Of a DNA stretch of 64,000 nt, positions 9,286 to 17,432 are shown piece after piece (the first letter of the stretch is position 1; each line of letters opens with the position of its first letter). Both the position numbers and the translations under genes were made by a program. The notes under the pieces are model-generated. The model made no database searches, was not told the origin of the DNA, and worked only from the letters and a program-made list of their open reading frames with translations. This DNA comes from Bifidobacterium tibiigranuli (GTDB taxonomy: Bacteria; Actinomycetota; Actinomycetes; Actinomycetales; Bifidobacteriaceae), in contig NZ_QLZA01000004.1 of the NCBI RefSeq assembly GCF_009371885.1, positions 124,001 through 188,000 on the forward strand, read 5' to 3'.

Positions 9286-10446
9286 ATGGCGACACATGAT
9301 CACGAGCCTGCCGTTGGCGGCGGGAACGTTGAACCGCCCGGCGTCCGAGGATACGACTCAGCGCGGGATACGCGGGATATTGGCGAGCCGGGTCTGGTCG
9401 TCGAGGGACTGCATAAAAGCTTCGCCGGGCGCGAGGTCATAAAAGACGTGAGCTTGAAGGTGCGTGCCGGAGAATTCGTTTCGCTGCTCGGCCCGTCCGG
9501 CTGCGGCAAGACCACGACCCTGCGGATGATCGCAGGCTTCCTGCACCCCGATGACGGGCAGGTGTGGATGGATTCGCGCGACGTGACCGAGCTGGGTGCC
9601 GAGCGTAGGCCGAGCGCGATGGTGTTTCAGAATTATGCGCTCTGGCCACATATGACAGTCGAACGCAACGTTTCCTTCCCGCTGCGTGTCGCCAAGCGGC
9701 CAAAGGAGGAGATCGCCCGGCGCGTCGATGCGGCGCTGGAACTGGTTAATCTTACACAGCAACGCAAAGCCCGCCCCGCCAGGATGTCGGGAGGCGAACA
9801 GCAGCGTGCCGCTTTGGCCCGGGCCCTCGTGCGCGAGCCATCGATACTGCTGCTCGACGAGCCGCTGAGCAATCTGGACGCGAAGCTGCGCGAACGGGTG
9901 CGCGAGGATATCCGTTCCATCCAGCAGCGTCTGCATATCACGACGATCATGGTCACGCATGACCAGCAGGAGGCTATGGCGATCTCCGACCGCATCGCCG
10001 TGATGCATGATGGCAGACTGGAGCAGGTATGCGGACCTGATGAGCTCTATGCTAAGCCGGCAACGGAGAATATTGCCCGCTTCATCGGCACAATGAGCGA
10101 GTTTGACCAAGCTTTCAGACAACGGCGTGTCGTGAAAGACGAACACTGGCTGGTTCGTCCTGAAGACATCGTCTATATCTCCGCCGACCAGCCACGCGAT
10201 GAGGATGCGGCTTGTGAGGACGATCAGCTGTCACCCAATCACATGCCCGTAATCAATGCCAGAGTCGTGCGGTTGATTCCGCACGGACGATACGGGGAAG
10301 TTGTTTTCGAGTCTGACGGTGGCGCTTCACTCGTGGGACTGCATTCGAATGACGCGTCACCCGTCTGTGCAGGGCAATATGTCCGCTTAAGCGCGAAACG
10401 GGTATATCACTATGTCGGCAACGAATTATCGGAGGTAATGCAATGA
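9286..10446 (+). CDS. ABC transporter ATP-binding protein (MalK/PotA type)
   Basis: A 386-residue ATPase from the chosen ATG at 9286, which has GGAAAGG upstream; a GTG at 9238 is the alternative. It has a disordered 35-residue lead, then Walker A (GPSGCGKTT), signature (MSGGEQQR), Walker B (ILLLDEP) and H-loop (MVTHDQQEAM). A C-terminal TOBE-like domain of about 120 residues follows, with VRPEDIVYI and RVVRLIPHGRYGEVVFE. It powers the two permeases upstream. Its stop overlaps the start of the bifunctional enzyme by an ATGA, directly tying transport to catabolism. Confidence 0.93.
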   Translation: MATHDHEPAVGGGNVEPPGVRGYDSARDTRDIGEPGLVVEGLHKSFAGREVIKDVSLKVRAGEFVSLLGPSGCGKTTTLRMIAGFLHPDDGQVWMDSRDVTELGAERRPSAMVFQNYALWPHMTVERNVSFPLRVAKRPKEEIARRVDAALELVNLTQQRKARPARMSGGEQQRAALARALVREPSILLLDEPLSNLDAKLRERVREDIRSIQQRLHITTIMVTHDQQEAMAISDRIAVMHDGRLEQVCGPDELYAKPATENIARFIGTMSEFDQAFRQRRVVKDEHWLVRPEDIVYISADQPRDEDAACEDDQLSPNHMPVINARVVRLIPHGRYGEVVFESDGGASLVGLHSNDASPVCAGQYVRLSAKRVYHYVGNELSEVMQ

Positions 10447-11996
10447 TGAATGACATGGGCATGCGATTTGCAGCTCACCGCGGCGTAGTAAATGTGGATG
10501 CGGGAATCAGAGAGAACACGCTGGCTTCATTCAGGGCGGCTGTTGAGGCAAAAGCCGATTTGGTCGAACTTGACGTGCGGCTGACTGCGGACGGGAGCGT
10601 TGTAGTGCTTCATGACCCCGATATGCTCAGGGTATGGGGAGATCCTCGGCGCATCGACTCCGTAACTTTGCGCGAGCTGCGTGACGGATGGGGTGATGCT
10701 GACCAGCGCATACCGACTTTGGAAGAGGTGCTGACCGCCGTTCACGGCAGCGGTTCACGTCTGCTCATCGACATGGACGACGAGGCGTTCGCGGCTCCCG
10801 CGCTCGATGTCGTGATGCGCTGTGGAATGGGACGTGAAGTGGAATGGTGCGGCGCGCTCGAAGCGATGCGCATCATCCGCGGAGCTGATGCCGATGCCAT
10901 CATATGGATGCCGTGGAGCGAGGCAGAGCTTCCATTCCTCGAAGACGTCGAGACGCTGCGCCCGCAGGTGCTCAATGCCCCGCATCTCGCTGTGGGGCCG
11001 GACCTGGTCGAACGAGCGCATGAGCTCGGGCTGGAGGTGTGCTGCTGGACTGTCGACGATGAGGTGCAGGCGCGCCATCTGGCAGGTATCGGTGTGGACG
11101 GCATTACCAGCAACCGCCTTGCTGCGATCCGCGAATCAGCGCATTCCTTCGACGTGGATCATGAGGAAAACGAATCCGAACGGGATGAACGAGCATTTGC
11201 CGTCGCCAGACTGATCGCGCAGGATGCAGCCGAACTCGTACGCGAGAGCGCAGACGAATACCGCACCCATGTGCACGGCAAGGCGACTCCTGCGGACCTG
11301 GTCACGGATTTGGACGGGCTGATCGAACGGCTGGTGCGCCAGGCGCTGCGTGCGCAATTCCCCGAGATTCCGATCGTAGGGGAGGAGATGGGCGGAGACG
11401 AGCCCGAATGCGGAGACTGCTGGTTCCTTGACCCGCTGGACGGTTCGATCAACTACGCGAATGGGCTGCCGTGGTTCAGCTTCTCGCTGGCGCTGGTGCG
11501 CGACGGTTCGGAGCCGATCGTCGGCGCTGTGATCGATCCCATCGGATGGCGTGTGATTACGGCGCGGCGCGGCTACGGCGCATGGGCAGAAGGACAGCGT
11601 GTGACGATTCCCGAGCGCGCGATTGATGCCAGCGACCCGCTTCAGGGCACGGTTGTCGCCGTGGAATTGGACAACCAATCCGCATGGCGTGGCCTGAATG
11701 GAATCTTCGGGAGACTTTCCGAGCGATACTGTACGCTGCGGGTGCCTGGCAGCGGCACGGCGAGCGTATTCGGTATTGCGTTGGGTCGCGGCGTGGGCAC
11801 GCTGATCGGGCATTTCGGCCCTGTCGACCATTTCGCCGGGGTGCTGATTGTGCATGAGGCTGGTGGCGTGATCATGGATATGTCTGGCCGCGAGACGCTG
11901 AACCCTAGGAATTCGGGCTTCCTTGCGTCCAGAGATCGCCGGTGCGCCGGTGCGCTTGCGCAAGTCTGGCATGAGGCTTTGTCGGAGCTTGAATGA
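10443..11996 (+). CDS. Glycerophosphodiester phosphodiesterase - inositol monophosphatase fusion
   Basis: A 517-residue cytosolic two-domain enzyme without a signal peptide. Residues 8-230 form a GDPD domain: His12 (AAHRG), Glu24-Asn-Thr, Glu42 and Asp44 (VELDV), and His57 (LHDPD). The usual ExK metal/substrate motif after strand three is replaced by Asp110-Met-Asp112. Residues 250-517 form an inositol monophosphatase domain with TPADLVTDLD (283-291), GEE (313-315), DPLDGS (330-335), and Asp462 followed by EAGG (472-475), so all usual metal ligands are present. A GDPD can split glycerophosphoinositol, and the phosphatase could finish inositol phosphate or glycerol phosphate; that order of steps is inference. 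It is last in a tightly overlapping ABC import operon with a GGAGGT ribosome site. I do not recall this fusion as characterised. Confidence 0.9.
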   Translation: MMNDMGMRFAAHRGVVNVDAGIRENTLASFRAAVEAKADLVELDVRLTADGSVVVLHDPDMLRVWGDPRRIDSVTLRELRDGWGDADQRIPTLEEVLTAVHGSGSRLLIDMDDEAFAAPALDVVMRCGMGREVEWCGALEAMRIIRGADADAIIWMPWSEAELPFLEDVETLRPQVLNAPHLAVGPDLVERAHELGLEVCCWTVDDEVQARHLAGIGVDGITSNRLAAIRESAHSFDVDHEENESERDERAFAVARLIAQDAAELVRESADEYRTHVHGKATPADLVTDLDGLIERLVRQALRAQFPEIPIVGEEMGGDEPECGDCWFLDPLDGSINYANGLPWFSFSLALVRDGSEPIVGAVIDPIGWRVITARRGYGAWAEGQRVTIPERAIDASDPLQGTVVAVELDNQSAWRGLNGIFGRLSERYCTLRVPGSGTASVFGIALGRGVGTLIGHFGPVDHFAGVLIVHEAGGVIMDMSGRETLNPRNSGFLASRDRRCAGALAQVWHEALSELE

Positions 11997-12227
11997 TGCC
12001 GGTGTCGGTGCAATGGCCGCGTCGCCGGCAGTGGTGGTGCTGGTGTCTGGTCTTTGCATGACGCGCCCAAGACCCCATACGCAAGTCGTCCATTGCCAAT
12101 GTGAGGCGATGGAATTGCGCCATTCGTCAAAGCTAACCAGTGACTTGCGCACAGCATTCCGGGCGCGTCGTTCCGGCGGGCCCGTGGGTGAACGGGCTCA
12201 AGAGCCGCTTACGTCATGCTGAGCCGT

Positions 12228-13229
12228 CTATGCCACGAGGTTCGTTGGCGTGCCGTCGTGCAGATAAGCACGGATATTGCCGAACGCCTCGTGCAGGCGT
12301 TTGCCGAGCGCCTCGTCGGTAGCATATCCGATATGCGGCGTGAGCATCATATGCGGGGAGTGCAGCAGGGGATCGTCGGCGGGCAGAGGCGGCTCCTCGT
12401 CGAACACGTCGATGCCCGCCCCGGCGATTCGCCCGGCGTTCAGTGCCTCGGCGAGCGCCGCATTGTCAACGACCGGCCCGCGGGCCGTGTTAATCAACAC
12501 CGCGTTCGGCTTCATCAGGCCGATGAGCTGCCTGCTGACCAGATGCGCCGTCTGCGGCGTGGAGCTCACATGCACGGTGATGATGTCCGCCTGACGCATC
12601 ACATCGTCCAGCGGCAGAAATTCGATGCCTTCGATGTCGCGCGGCGTGCGGTTCCATGCCACAATCCGCGCCCCGAACACCTGGGCCAATTCCGCCACGC
12701 GGCGGCCGATATTGCCAGTGCCGATGATGCCGAAGGTCTTGCCCGCAATTTCGTTCCGGCGCAGCCCCTCGCTGGTTTGTGCCGAACGCGCGGCGATATC
12801 ATTGGCCTTCACCTCACGCAGGAGCGCCAGCGTAAGCAGCATGACAAGCTCGGCCACGGCCTCGTTCGAATAGCCCGGGCAGTTGCTCACGGTGATGCCG
12901 TGCTCGCGGCAGTAGTCGAGGTCGATATGATCGAACCCAACAAAGGCCACCGCGATGGTGCGCAGCTTCGGGCAGTGTTCCAGCACGGAGCTGCGCAAGG
13001 GGAGATTCGTCACGACCAGAGCCTCGGCGTCCTTGGCGCGCTCAATGAGTTCGTCGTCATTGGTGGGCCGCGTGTCGTAGGAGCGCACCGTGACGCCTTT
13101 CGGCAGCGTGTCAAGCTCGGCCTGCAGCGCGGCCTCTGGCACTCCTAGCGGCTCCAGAATCGAGATAACTGTGTCCGAGGTAGCAGTGTCTGATGCAGCG
13201 TTGTCTGCATCGTTCAGGTCAATCGCCAT
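12228..13229 (-). CDS. D-isomer-specific 2-hydroxyacid dehydrogenase
   Basis: An NAD-dependent dehydrogenase of about 333 residues that interconverts a 2-oxoacid and a D-2-hydroxyacid in the cytosol; the exact substrate is unknown. It shows the Rossmann motif GTGNIGRRVAELAQ, the catalytic Arg in NTARGPVVD, the Glu in DEEPPLPADDP and the His in TPHIGY, with the usual family length. The frame is open to 13283, but the extra 18 residues (MKRTLWLKSCLRMRWGWN) look unlike the family, so I start at 13229 behind GGGGATGGA. It is convergent with the phosphodiesterase fusion and has no operon partner. It could be a hydroxyisocaproate, glycerate or lactate-type enzyme. Confidence 0.9.
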   Translation of the reverse strand: MAIDLNDADNAASDTATSDTVISILEPLGVPEAALQAELDTLPKGVTVRSYDTRPTNDDELIERAKDAEALVVTNLPLRSSVLEHCPKLRTIAVAFVGFDHIDLDYCREHGITVSNCPGYSNEAVAELVMLLTLALLREVKANDIAARSAQTSEGLRRNEIAGKTFGIIGTGNIGRRVAELAQVFGARIVAWNRTPRDIEGIEFLPLDDVMRQADIITVHVSSTPQTAHLVSRQLIGLMKPNAVLINTARGPVVDNAALAEALNAGRIAGAGIDVFDEEPPLPADDPLLHSPHMMLTPHIGYATDEALGKRLHEAFGNIRAYLHDGTPTNLVA

Positions 13230-13462
13230 ATTCCATCCCCATCGCATCCGAAGGCAGCTTTTCAACCACAGTGTACGCTTCACCGTATTCCATTTTTATA
13301 TTCCTTATTCCTGCATATTCTTGTACCTTGCGCTTTCGAGCCGTATTCCATGCTGAACAGAGCGGCCGAACAAACCGTTGAATAAGTCGCTGAATAAACC
13401 ACCGAATGTGACGCAACGCCGTATTTGTTTTGTCCGTCAGCCGCGTGTATCGTTAAAGAGTT

Positions 13463-13535
13463 GCCCCTTTAGCTCAACGGTTAGAGCAGCGTCCTTTTAA
13501 GTCGTGGGTTGTGGGTTCGAATCCCACAGGGGGCA
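13463..13535 (+). tRNA. tRNA-Lys (anticodon UUU)
   Basis: A 73-base cloverleaf. The acceptor GCCCCTT pairs with AGGGGGC, the D stem is GCTC/GAGC, the anticodon loop is CTTTTAA with UUU at its centre, and the T arm is GTGGG-TTCGAAT-CCCAC. The 3' CCA is not encoded. The anticodon stem (GCGTC/GTCGT) includes a G-U pair and a U-U mismatch. It stands alone, and a RhuM-Fic gene lies 300 bases downstream. Confidence 0.95.
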
Positions 13536-13839
13536 CAATGTTATGCTGGCAGCGAACGCCTACTGCCGTAACGGTTTTGTTGCATCAAATACATGGATTG
13601 GGACCGCTGGTGCTTGTCATACCCAGAGCCACGCCGACAGTCCCATATGCGTTGGTGGGCTCTGGTAGGGTTGAATTATTCCGTACGGAATAAGTCTTGT
13701 CGAAGGCACTTAAGGGAGCGCATGCGGAGTTTGCATGCTGATGTTAGAATGATCGATGGCTAGTGACTGAATAATAATGGGTTTGGACGCTTTCGACAGC
13801 AAACGAATACGTTGATGCATCGATGCGAAGGGCCTACCC
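13536..13839. other. Intergenic region between tRNA-Lys and the RhuM-Fic gene
   Basis: 304 bases with no convincing gene. It holds a perfect 18-bp palindrome at 13676-13693, listed separately. No copy of the tRNA 3' end was seen within it, so I cannot demonstrate an attachment site, although the position next to a tRNA is where integrating elements often sit. Confidence 0.5.
13676..13693. promoter_or_regulatory. Perfect 18-bp palindrome upstream of RhuM-Fic gene
   Basis: TTATTCCGTACGGAATAA reads identically on both strands with no loop. It lies about 150 bases upstream of the RhuM-Fic start. Its size and perfect symmetry suit a dimeric repressor site, perhaps for a toxin-type gene that must be controlled. 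The binding protein is unknown. Confidence 0.45.
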
Positions 13840-14838
13840 ATGAATAACTTCACGAACAACCAACCATCCGGGCAGATTGTGCTCTATCAGGGCGACGATG
13901 GCTCGCCGGCCATCAGCGTGCGGCTGGAGAATGACACTGTATGGGTGACACAAGCCCAGTTAGTAGAGCTCTTTAAGAGTTCCAAGGCGAACATCAGCGA
14001 ACACGTCGCTAACATATTCGCGGAAGGGGAACTAACATCCGAAGCAACTGTTCGGAATTTCCGAACAGTTCGTCAGGAGGGGCATCGCAAGGTAACGCGA
14101 ACACTTACCTACTACAACCTCGACCTCATTCTCTCCGTGGGCTACCGGGTGAAAAGCGCCACCGCTACACGTTTTCGCATCTGGGCTACAGGCAGGCTTA
14201 AGGATTATCTGGTCAAAGGCTATGCGCTCAACCAGCAGCGCTTGGATCAGATTGGCCAGGTGGTGCAAATTCTGGGACGCTCAACGGATGAGCTGATCGC
14301 CGGCTCGGCCGATGTGCTGGCCGCTTACCTGCCTGGATTGGAGCTGCTGCGCGACTACGACGAGGGCCGAATCGCCACGTCGCCGCACGAGGTTCCCGGT
14401 TGGACGTTGACAATCAACGAAGCGCGCGAGATCATCGCTGGGCTCAAGCAGGCATTTCCAGACGATGATTTGCTGGGCAATGAGCGTGGCGATAGGTTGC
14501 AGGCGGTGGTTGAGGCGATTTACCAGAGCTTCGCGGGGCAGGATCTCTACCCAACCGTGGAGGAGAAGGCCGCGAATCTGCTATATCTGACGGTCAAGGA
14601 CCACCCGCTTATCGATGGCAACAAGCGTAGCGCCGCTGCTCTCTTCGTCACGTTCCTCGCCAAGAACGGCGTCCTCGACGATGCCGAAGGGCGTCCGGGC
14701 ATCACCAGCAATGCGTTGGCGGCGTTGACGTTGATGGTTTCCATGAGCGATCCCAAAGAGAAAGACGTCATGATTGCCCTGCTGATTCGCATGATCAGCA
14801 AAGACGGTAAGAACAGCGAGGAAGGTGCGCAGCAGTAG
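13840..14838 (+). CDS. RhuM-Fic/Doc fusion protein (RhuM family, Fic C-terminus)
   Basis: A 332-residue cytosolic protein. The N-terminal half is the RhuM domain: VWVTQAQLVELFKSSKANIS (a helix-turn-helix-like start), YYNLDLILSVGYRV, then RFRIWATGRLKDYLVKGYAL. The C-terminal third is a Fic/Doc domain with the active loop HPLIDGNKR, His255 to Arg263. The loop has NKR rather than the NGR of AMP-transferring Fic, closer to Doc kinases, so the modified group (AMP or phosphate) is open. No inhibitory (S/T)xxxE(G/N) helix is obvious and no separate antitoxin gene is adjacent. It lies next to tRNA-Lys, suggesting acquisition. Likely a toxin-like or regulatory enzyme on an unknown target. Confidence 0.85.
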   Translation: MNNFTNNQPSGQIVLYQGDDGSPAISVRLENDTVWVTQAQLVELFKSSKANISEHVANIFAEGELTSEATVRNFRTVRQEGHRKVTRTLTYYNLDLILSVGYRVKSATATRFRIWATGRLKDYLVKGYALNQQRLDQIGQVVQILGRSTDELIAGSADVLAAYLPGLELLRDYDEGRIATSPHEVPGWTLTINEAREIIAGLKQAFPDDDLLGNERGDRLQAVVEAIYQSFAGQDLYPTVEEKAANLLYLTVKDHPLIDGNKRSAAALFVTFLAKNGVLDDAEGRPGITSNALAALTLMVSMSDPKEKDVMIALLIRMISKDGKNSEEGAQQ

Positions 14839-15045
14839 GTGCGCAGAACTGGACAATATTTTCATATAGAATTTCGGGAATTCTGTATGCTGTTTCGACA
14901 TGCGATTAACCCGCATAACCCCCTATAACTAACGGCGATAGCCTGGCGGTGGCGTTTGGCAGCAACTCGTTTTAGAGTGGGTGCAGTTTTGCAGAACGTG
15001 CAGAATAATCGCAGATTTGGCAAAATTGCCAAAAGGGGAGTGATC

Positions 15046-16626
15046 ATGTCGGATTTGGCATGGAACTGGGTGGCTTTGGCGGTCACCGTTGTGCTGTTTG
15101 CAGGCTTGGCGTGGCTGAGCCGCAGGCGGCATGTGAATTTCAGCATCAGAGTGATTGTGGCGACGGCGCTAGGCATCGTGGTCGGCGTGGCGTTCAAAGA
15201 GCATGTGGAGTTTGTCGCGGTGTTCGGCGAGGTGTGGGCGCATGCGATCAGCGCGATTGTGGTGCCGCTGCTCGTATTCAGCGTGATTTCGAGCATCACC
15301 GGACTGGGGGAGTCGGTCAGGCTGCGCAGCATCGGCTTGAAGACCGTGTTCTTCCTGCTGCTCAATACCTTTACCGCGGCTACAATCACCTTGGGCCTGG
15401 CGATAGTATTCAAGGTCGGTTCGGGCTTCAGCGGCGCGCAGCCGGCCGGCGCGCATCACAAGGTGGTTCCCGGCGTGCTTGATACGCTGGTTGGCCTGTT
15501 CCCCTCGAATTTCGTGCTCAACTGGTCGCAGAACCAAGTGGTTCCCATCGTCATCTTCGCACTGATTCTGGCCATCGCATTCAACGAGGCATCCCGCACG
15601 AAGCGCGGCGCGCAGGCGGTGCAGCCGTTTAAGGTCATCGCTGATGCCGGCAATGTCGTGCTGTCGAAGGCCACTCAGATCATCGTGGGCTTCACGCCGT
15701 ATGCGACGCTGTCGCTGATTGCCGCTGCGGTGAGCAATAGCGTGGTTTCGGCGCTTGTGCCGCTGGTTTCGGTGCTGGTCGTTGCCTACATCGCCTTGAT
15801 TCTGCAGCTGTTCATCGTTCAGCCAGTGATTCTGAGCGCTGCGGCGCACCTCAACCCGATTCATTTCTTCAAGGCCTTCGGACCTGCCGGCGTCGTCGCC
15901 TTCACTTCGGAAAGCAGCATCGGCACCATTCCGGTCACGGTCCGCCAGCTCAAGCGCGGCGGCGTTCCGGACGATGTCGCCTCATTCGTCGCCAGCCTGG
16001 GCGCCAATCTCGGCATGCCGGGATGCGCCGGTGTATGGCCGGTGCTGCTCGCCGTGTTCGCGGTGAACGCGCAAGGTCTGAACTACTCCTTCGGGCAGTA
16101 TCTGCTGCTGATCGTCCTGGCGCTGCTGGTGTCCATCGGCACGGTCGGCGTGCCGGGCACCGCAACAGTGACCGCGACCGCATTATTCGCCTCGGCAGGT
16201 CTTCCCGTGTCTTTCATCGCCGTCACCCAGCCGATTTCGCAGATCGTGGACATGGGCCGCACCGCGGTCAACGTCGCAGGAGCCGCGAACACGGCCTTCA
16301 TCGTCGCCGCCTCCGAACATGAGCTCGACAAGGACCTGTACTACCAGCGCAAGCTCTGGGATGACGAAGACGATCTCGGCAGCCAGCCAGTTGCATCGGC
16401 TGCCGAGCCCAATGACCAGGCTGTTTCCATTCCTGTTGCTGCTGCTGTCTCAGCCGCTGATTCTGGCGCATCCGGTGAGCCGTCCGCAAATGCGGCTGCG
16501 GCATCTTCTGCCGCAGCTCCCGCTTCGAATTCAGTCAATCTGCTGTCGCTGTCGCCCAGCGCCGCGCTTGAGGGCACCGGCGGAGAAGCCTGTGGCGTGT
16601 CCGACCACGGATCCTCGAAGCAGTAG
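15046..16626 (+). CDS. Dicarboxylate/amino acid:cation symporter family protein
   Basis: A membrane carrier of about 526 residues in the DAACS (glutamate/dicarboxylate symporter) family. The start at 15046 follows AGGGGAG; a longer frame upstream lacks a site. It has about eight hydrophobic helices and family loops AFTSESSIGTIPVTV (re-entrant loop 1) and SLGANLGMPGCAGVWP, where better-known members carry NMDGTA. The substrate therefore may differ from glutamate or aspartate. The last 100 residues are an Ala/Ser-rich hydrophilic tail (SAADSGASGEPSANAAAA) probably in the cytoplasm. It is transcribed alone and ends at a hairpin. Confidence 0.88.
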   Translation: MSDLAWNWVALAVTVVLFAGLAWLSRRRHVNFSIRVIVATALGIVVGVAFKEHVEFVAVFGEVWAHAISAIVVPLLVFSVISSITGLGESVRLRSIGLKTVFFLLLNTFTAATITLGLAIVFKVGSGFSGAQPAGAHHKVVPGVLDTLVGLFPSNFVLNWSQNQVVPIVIFALILAIAFNEASRTKRGAQAVQPFKVIADAGNVVLSKATQIIVGFTPYATLSLIAAAVSNSVVSALVPLVSVLVVAYIALILQLFIVQPVILSAAAHLNPIHFFKAFGPAGVVAFTSESSIGTIPVTVRQLKRGGVPDDVASFVASLGANLGMPGCAGVWPVLLAVFAVNAQGLNYSFGQYLLLIVLALLVSIGTVGVPGTATVTATALFASAGLPVSFIAVTQPISQIVDMGRTAVNVAGAANTAFIVAASEHELDKDLYYQRKLWDDEDDLGSQPVASAAEPNDQAVSIPVAAAVSAADSGASGEPSANAAAASSAAAPASNSVNLLSLSPSAALEGTGGEACGVSDHGSSKQ

Positions 16627-16656
16627 GAGCCGCGCAGCATCGCGCAATTGTTCATT

Positions 16657-16692
16657 TGGCCGTCCGAAGCAATGACATGCTGCGGACGGCCA
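16657..16692 (+). terminator. Hairpin downstream of the symporter gene
   Basis: Ten-base perfect stem TGGCCGTCCG/CGGACGGCCA around a 16-base loop, 31 bases after the symporter stop. There is no long T run, so it may be a weak or Rho-assisted terminator. Confidence 0.6.
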
Positions 16693-17074
16693 TTGTATGT
16701 TCGGCATGATTGAAATGCATGTGTATGCCACGCGTATGCCATCTATTAAGCAGATTTCGTGTGCGACTGCTGCGACAAGGCCTTGCGAATCTTGTTCCCG
16801 CATATAAAGATTGGCGGAATTTCAAGGATTATGCGAAGAGTGCGATGAGTACATACTTTTGTATGTGCTGAATAGACGAAAAAGTGCTGAATAGATGTTC
16901 GCGAGGGTATGCGCCCTTGGCAAAGCCGGATTTTTCGGGTTTTCCATGTATTAAGCACTTTTTTCGTCTATTAGGCACTTCGCAAAGTAGACCCCAAATT
17001 GGGCATTTGTTATTTTGGCGGAATACCGCCATTCTTGAGGATCTGCGCGTGGGCGTTTGCACGTATGAGACCGC
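16693..17074. other. AT-richer intergenic patch with repeated TGCTTAATAGA motifs
   Basis: No gene is visible. The patch has lower GC than its surroundings and holds five of six copies of a 12-base motif close to TGCTTAATAGAT: 16741-16757 (-), 16866-16877 (+), 16885-16896 (+), 16947-16957 (-) and 16966-16977 (-). The sixth is at 17091-17102 (+), inside the next hairpin. Copies two to five form a long inverted repeat, listed separately. Confidence 0.6.
16865..16979. repeat. Long imperfect inverted repeat built from a doubled motif
   Basis: The left arm (16865-16897) and right arm (16945-16979) are near-perfect reverse complements of about 32 bases. Each contains two copies of the TGCTxAATAGA motif separated by GACGAAAAA. 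The loop is about 48 bases. It might be a strong hairpin terminator, the remnant of a small mobile element, or paired binding sites for a regulator. Confidence 0.6.
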
Positions 17075-17293
17075 ATGATTCTCTCGAATCTGCTTAATAG
17101 ATTCGAGAGAAACCACTATGCGTGCGATTCAGGTGCTCAATATCCGTCTGCACTGTCTGTGCCGCTCAGCGTGCAACTGCCTGAATGGCTTATTGAGGTG
17201 CTTGATCGTGAGGCCCGCCGCATGGGCATTAGTCGGCAGACCGTCATGAAAGTCTGGCTCACTGAACGGGCCGACGCTAAACAAGGCAGCTGA
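17075..17293 (+). pseudogene. Ribbon-helix-helix antitoxin-like fragment (BrnA-like)
   Basis: A 72-codon frame whose last 45 residues look like the DNA-binding end of a BrnA-type antitoxin: VQLPEWLIEVLDREARRMG followed by ISRQTVMKVWLTERAD. The first 25 residues are encoded across a perfect hairpin and do not resemble the family. No ribosome site is evident, and no toxin gene (BrnT-like) lies beside it. I read it as a 5'-truncated remnant, though a short functional RHH repressor binding the neighbouring inverted repeats is possible. After it, the stretch to 17432 holds GACGACACTTCTG near-repeats and no gene. Confidence 0.5.
17079..17111. repeat. Perfect 13-bp inverted repeat overlapping an antitoxin-like ORF start
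   Basis: TTCTCTCGAATCT and its exact complement AGATTCGAGAGAA flank a 7-base loop GCTTAAT. The inner part contains the same TGCTTAATAGAT motif found five times just upstream. It overlaps the apparent start of the RHH ORF, so it could be an operator or could block translation. Confidence 0.7.
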
Positions 17294-17432
17294 TTTTCTG
17301 ACGACACTTCTGACGACACTTCTGGCGACGATTCTGGCGCGGATGGCAGCTCCCGACGCGCATGGCGTCGAAGGGATGCGGCGGGCGTATCGTTGCAATA
17401 CAATTGGTGCAGAATAACAATGAGGGGGCGGC

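Noticed and set aside
13463..14838. An integrated element with a tRNA attachment site.
   Set aside because: No integrase and no second copy of the tRNA 3' end was found between or after the genes; only the position is suggestive.
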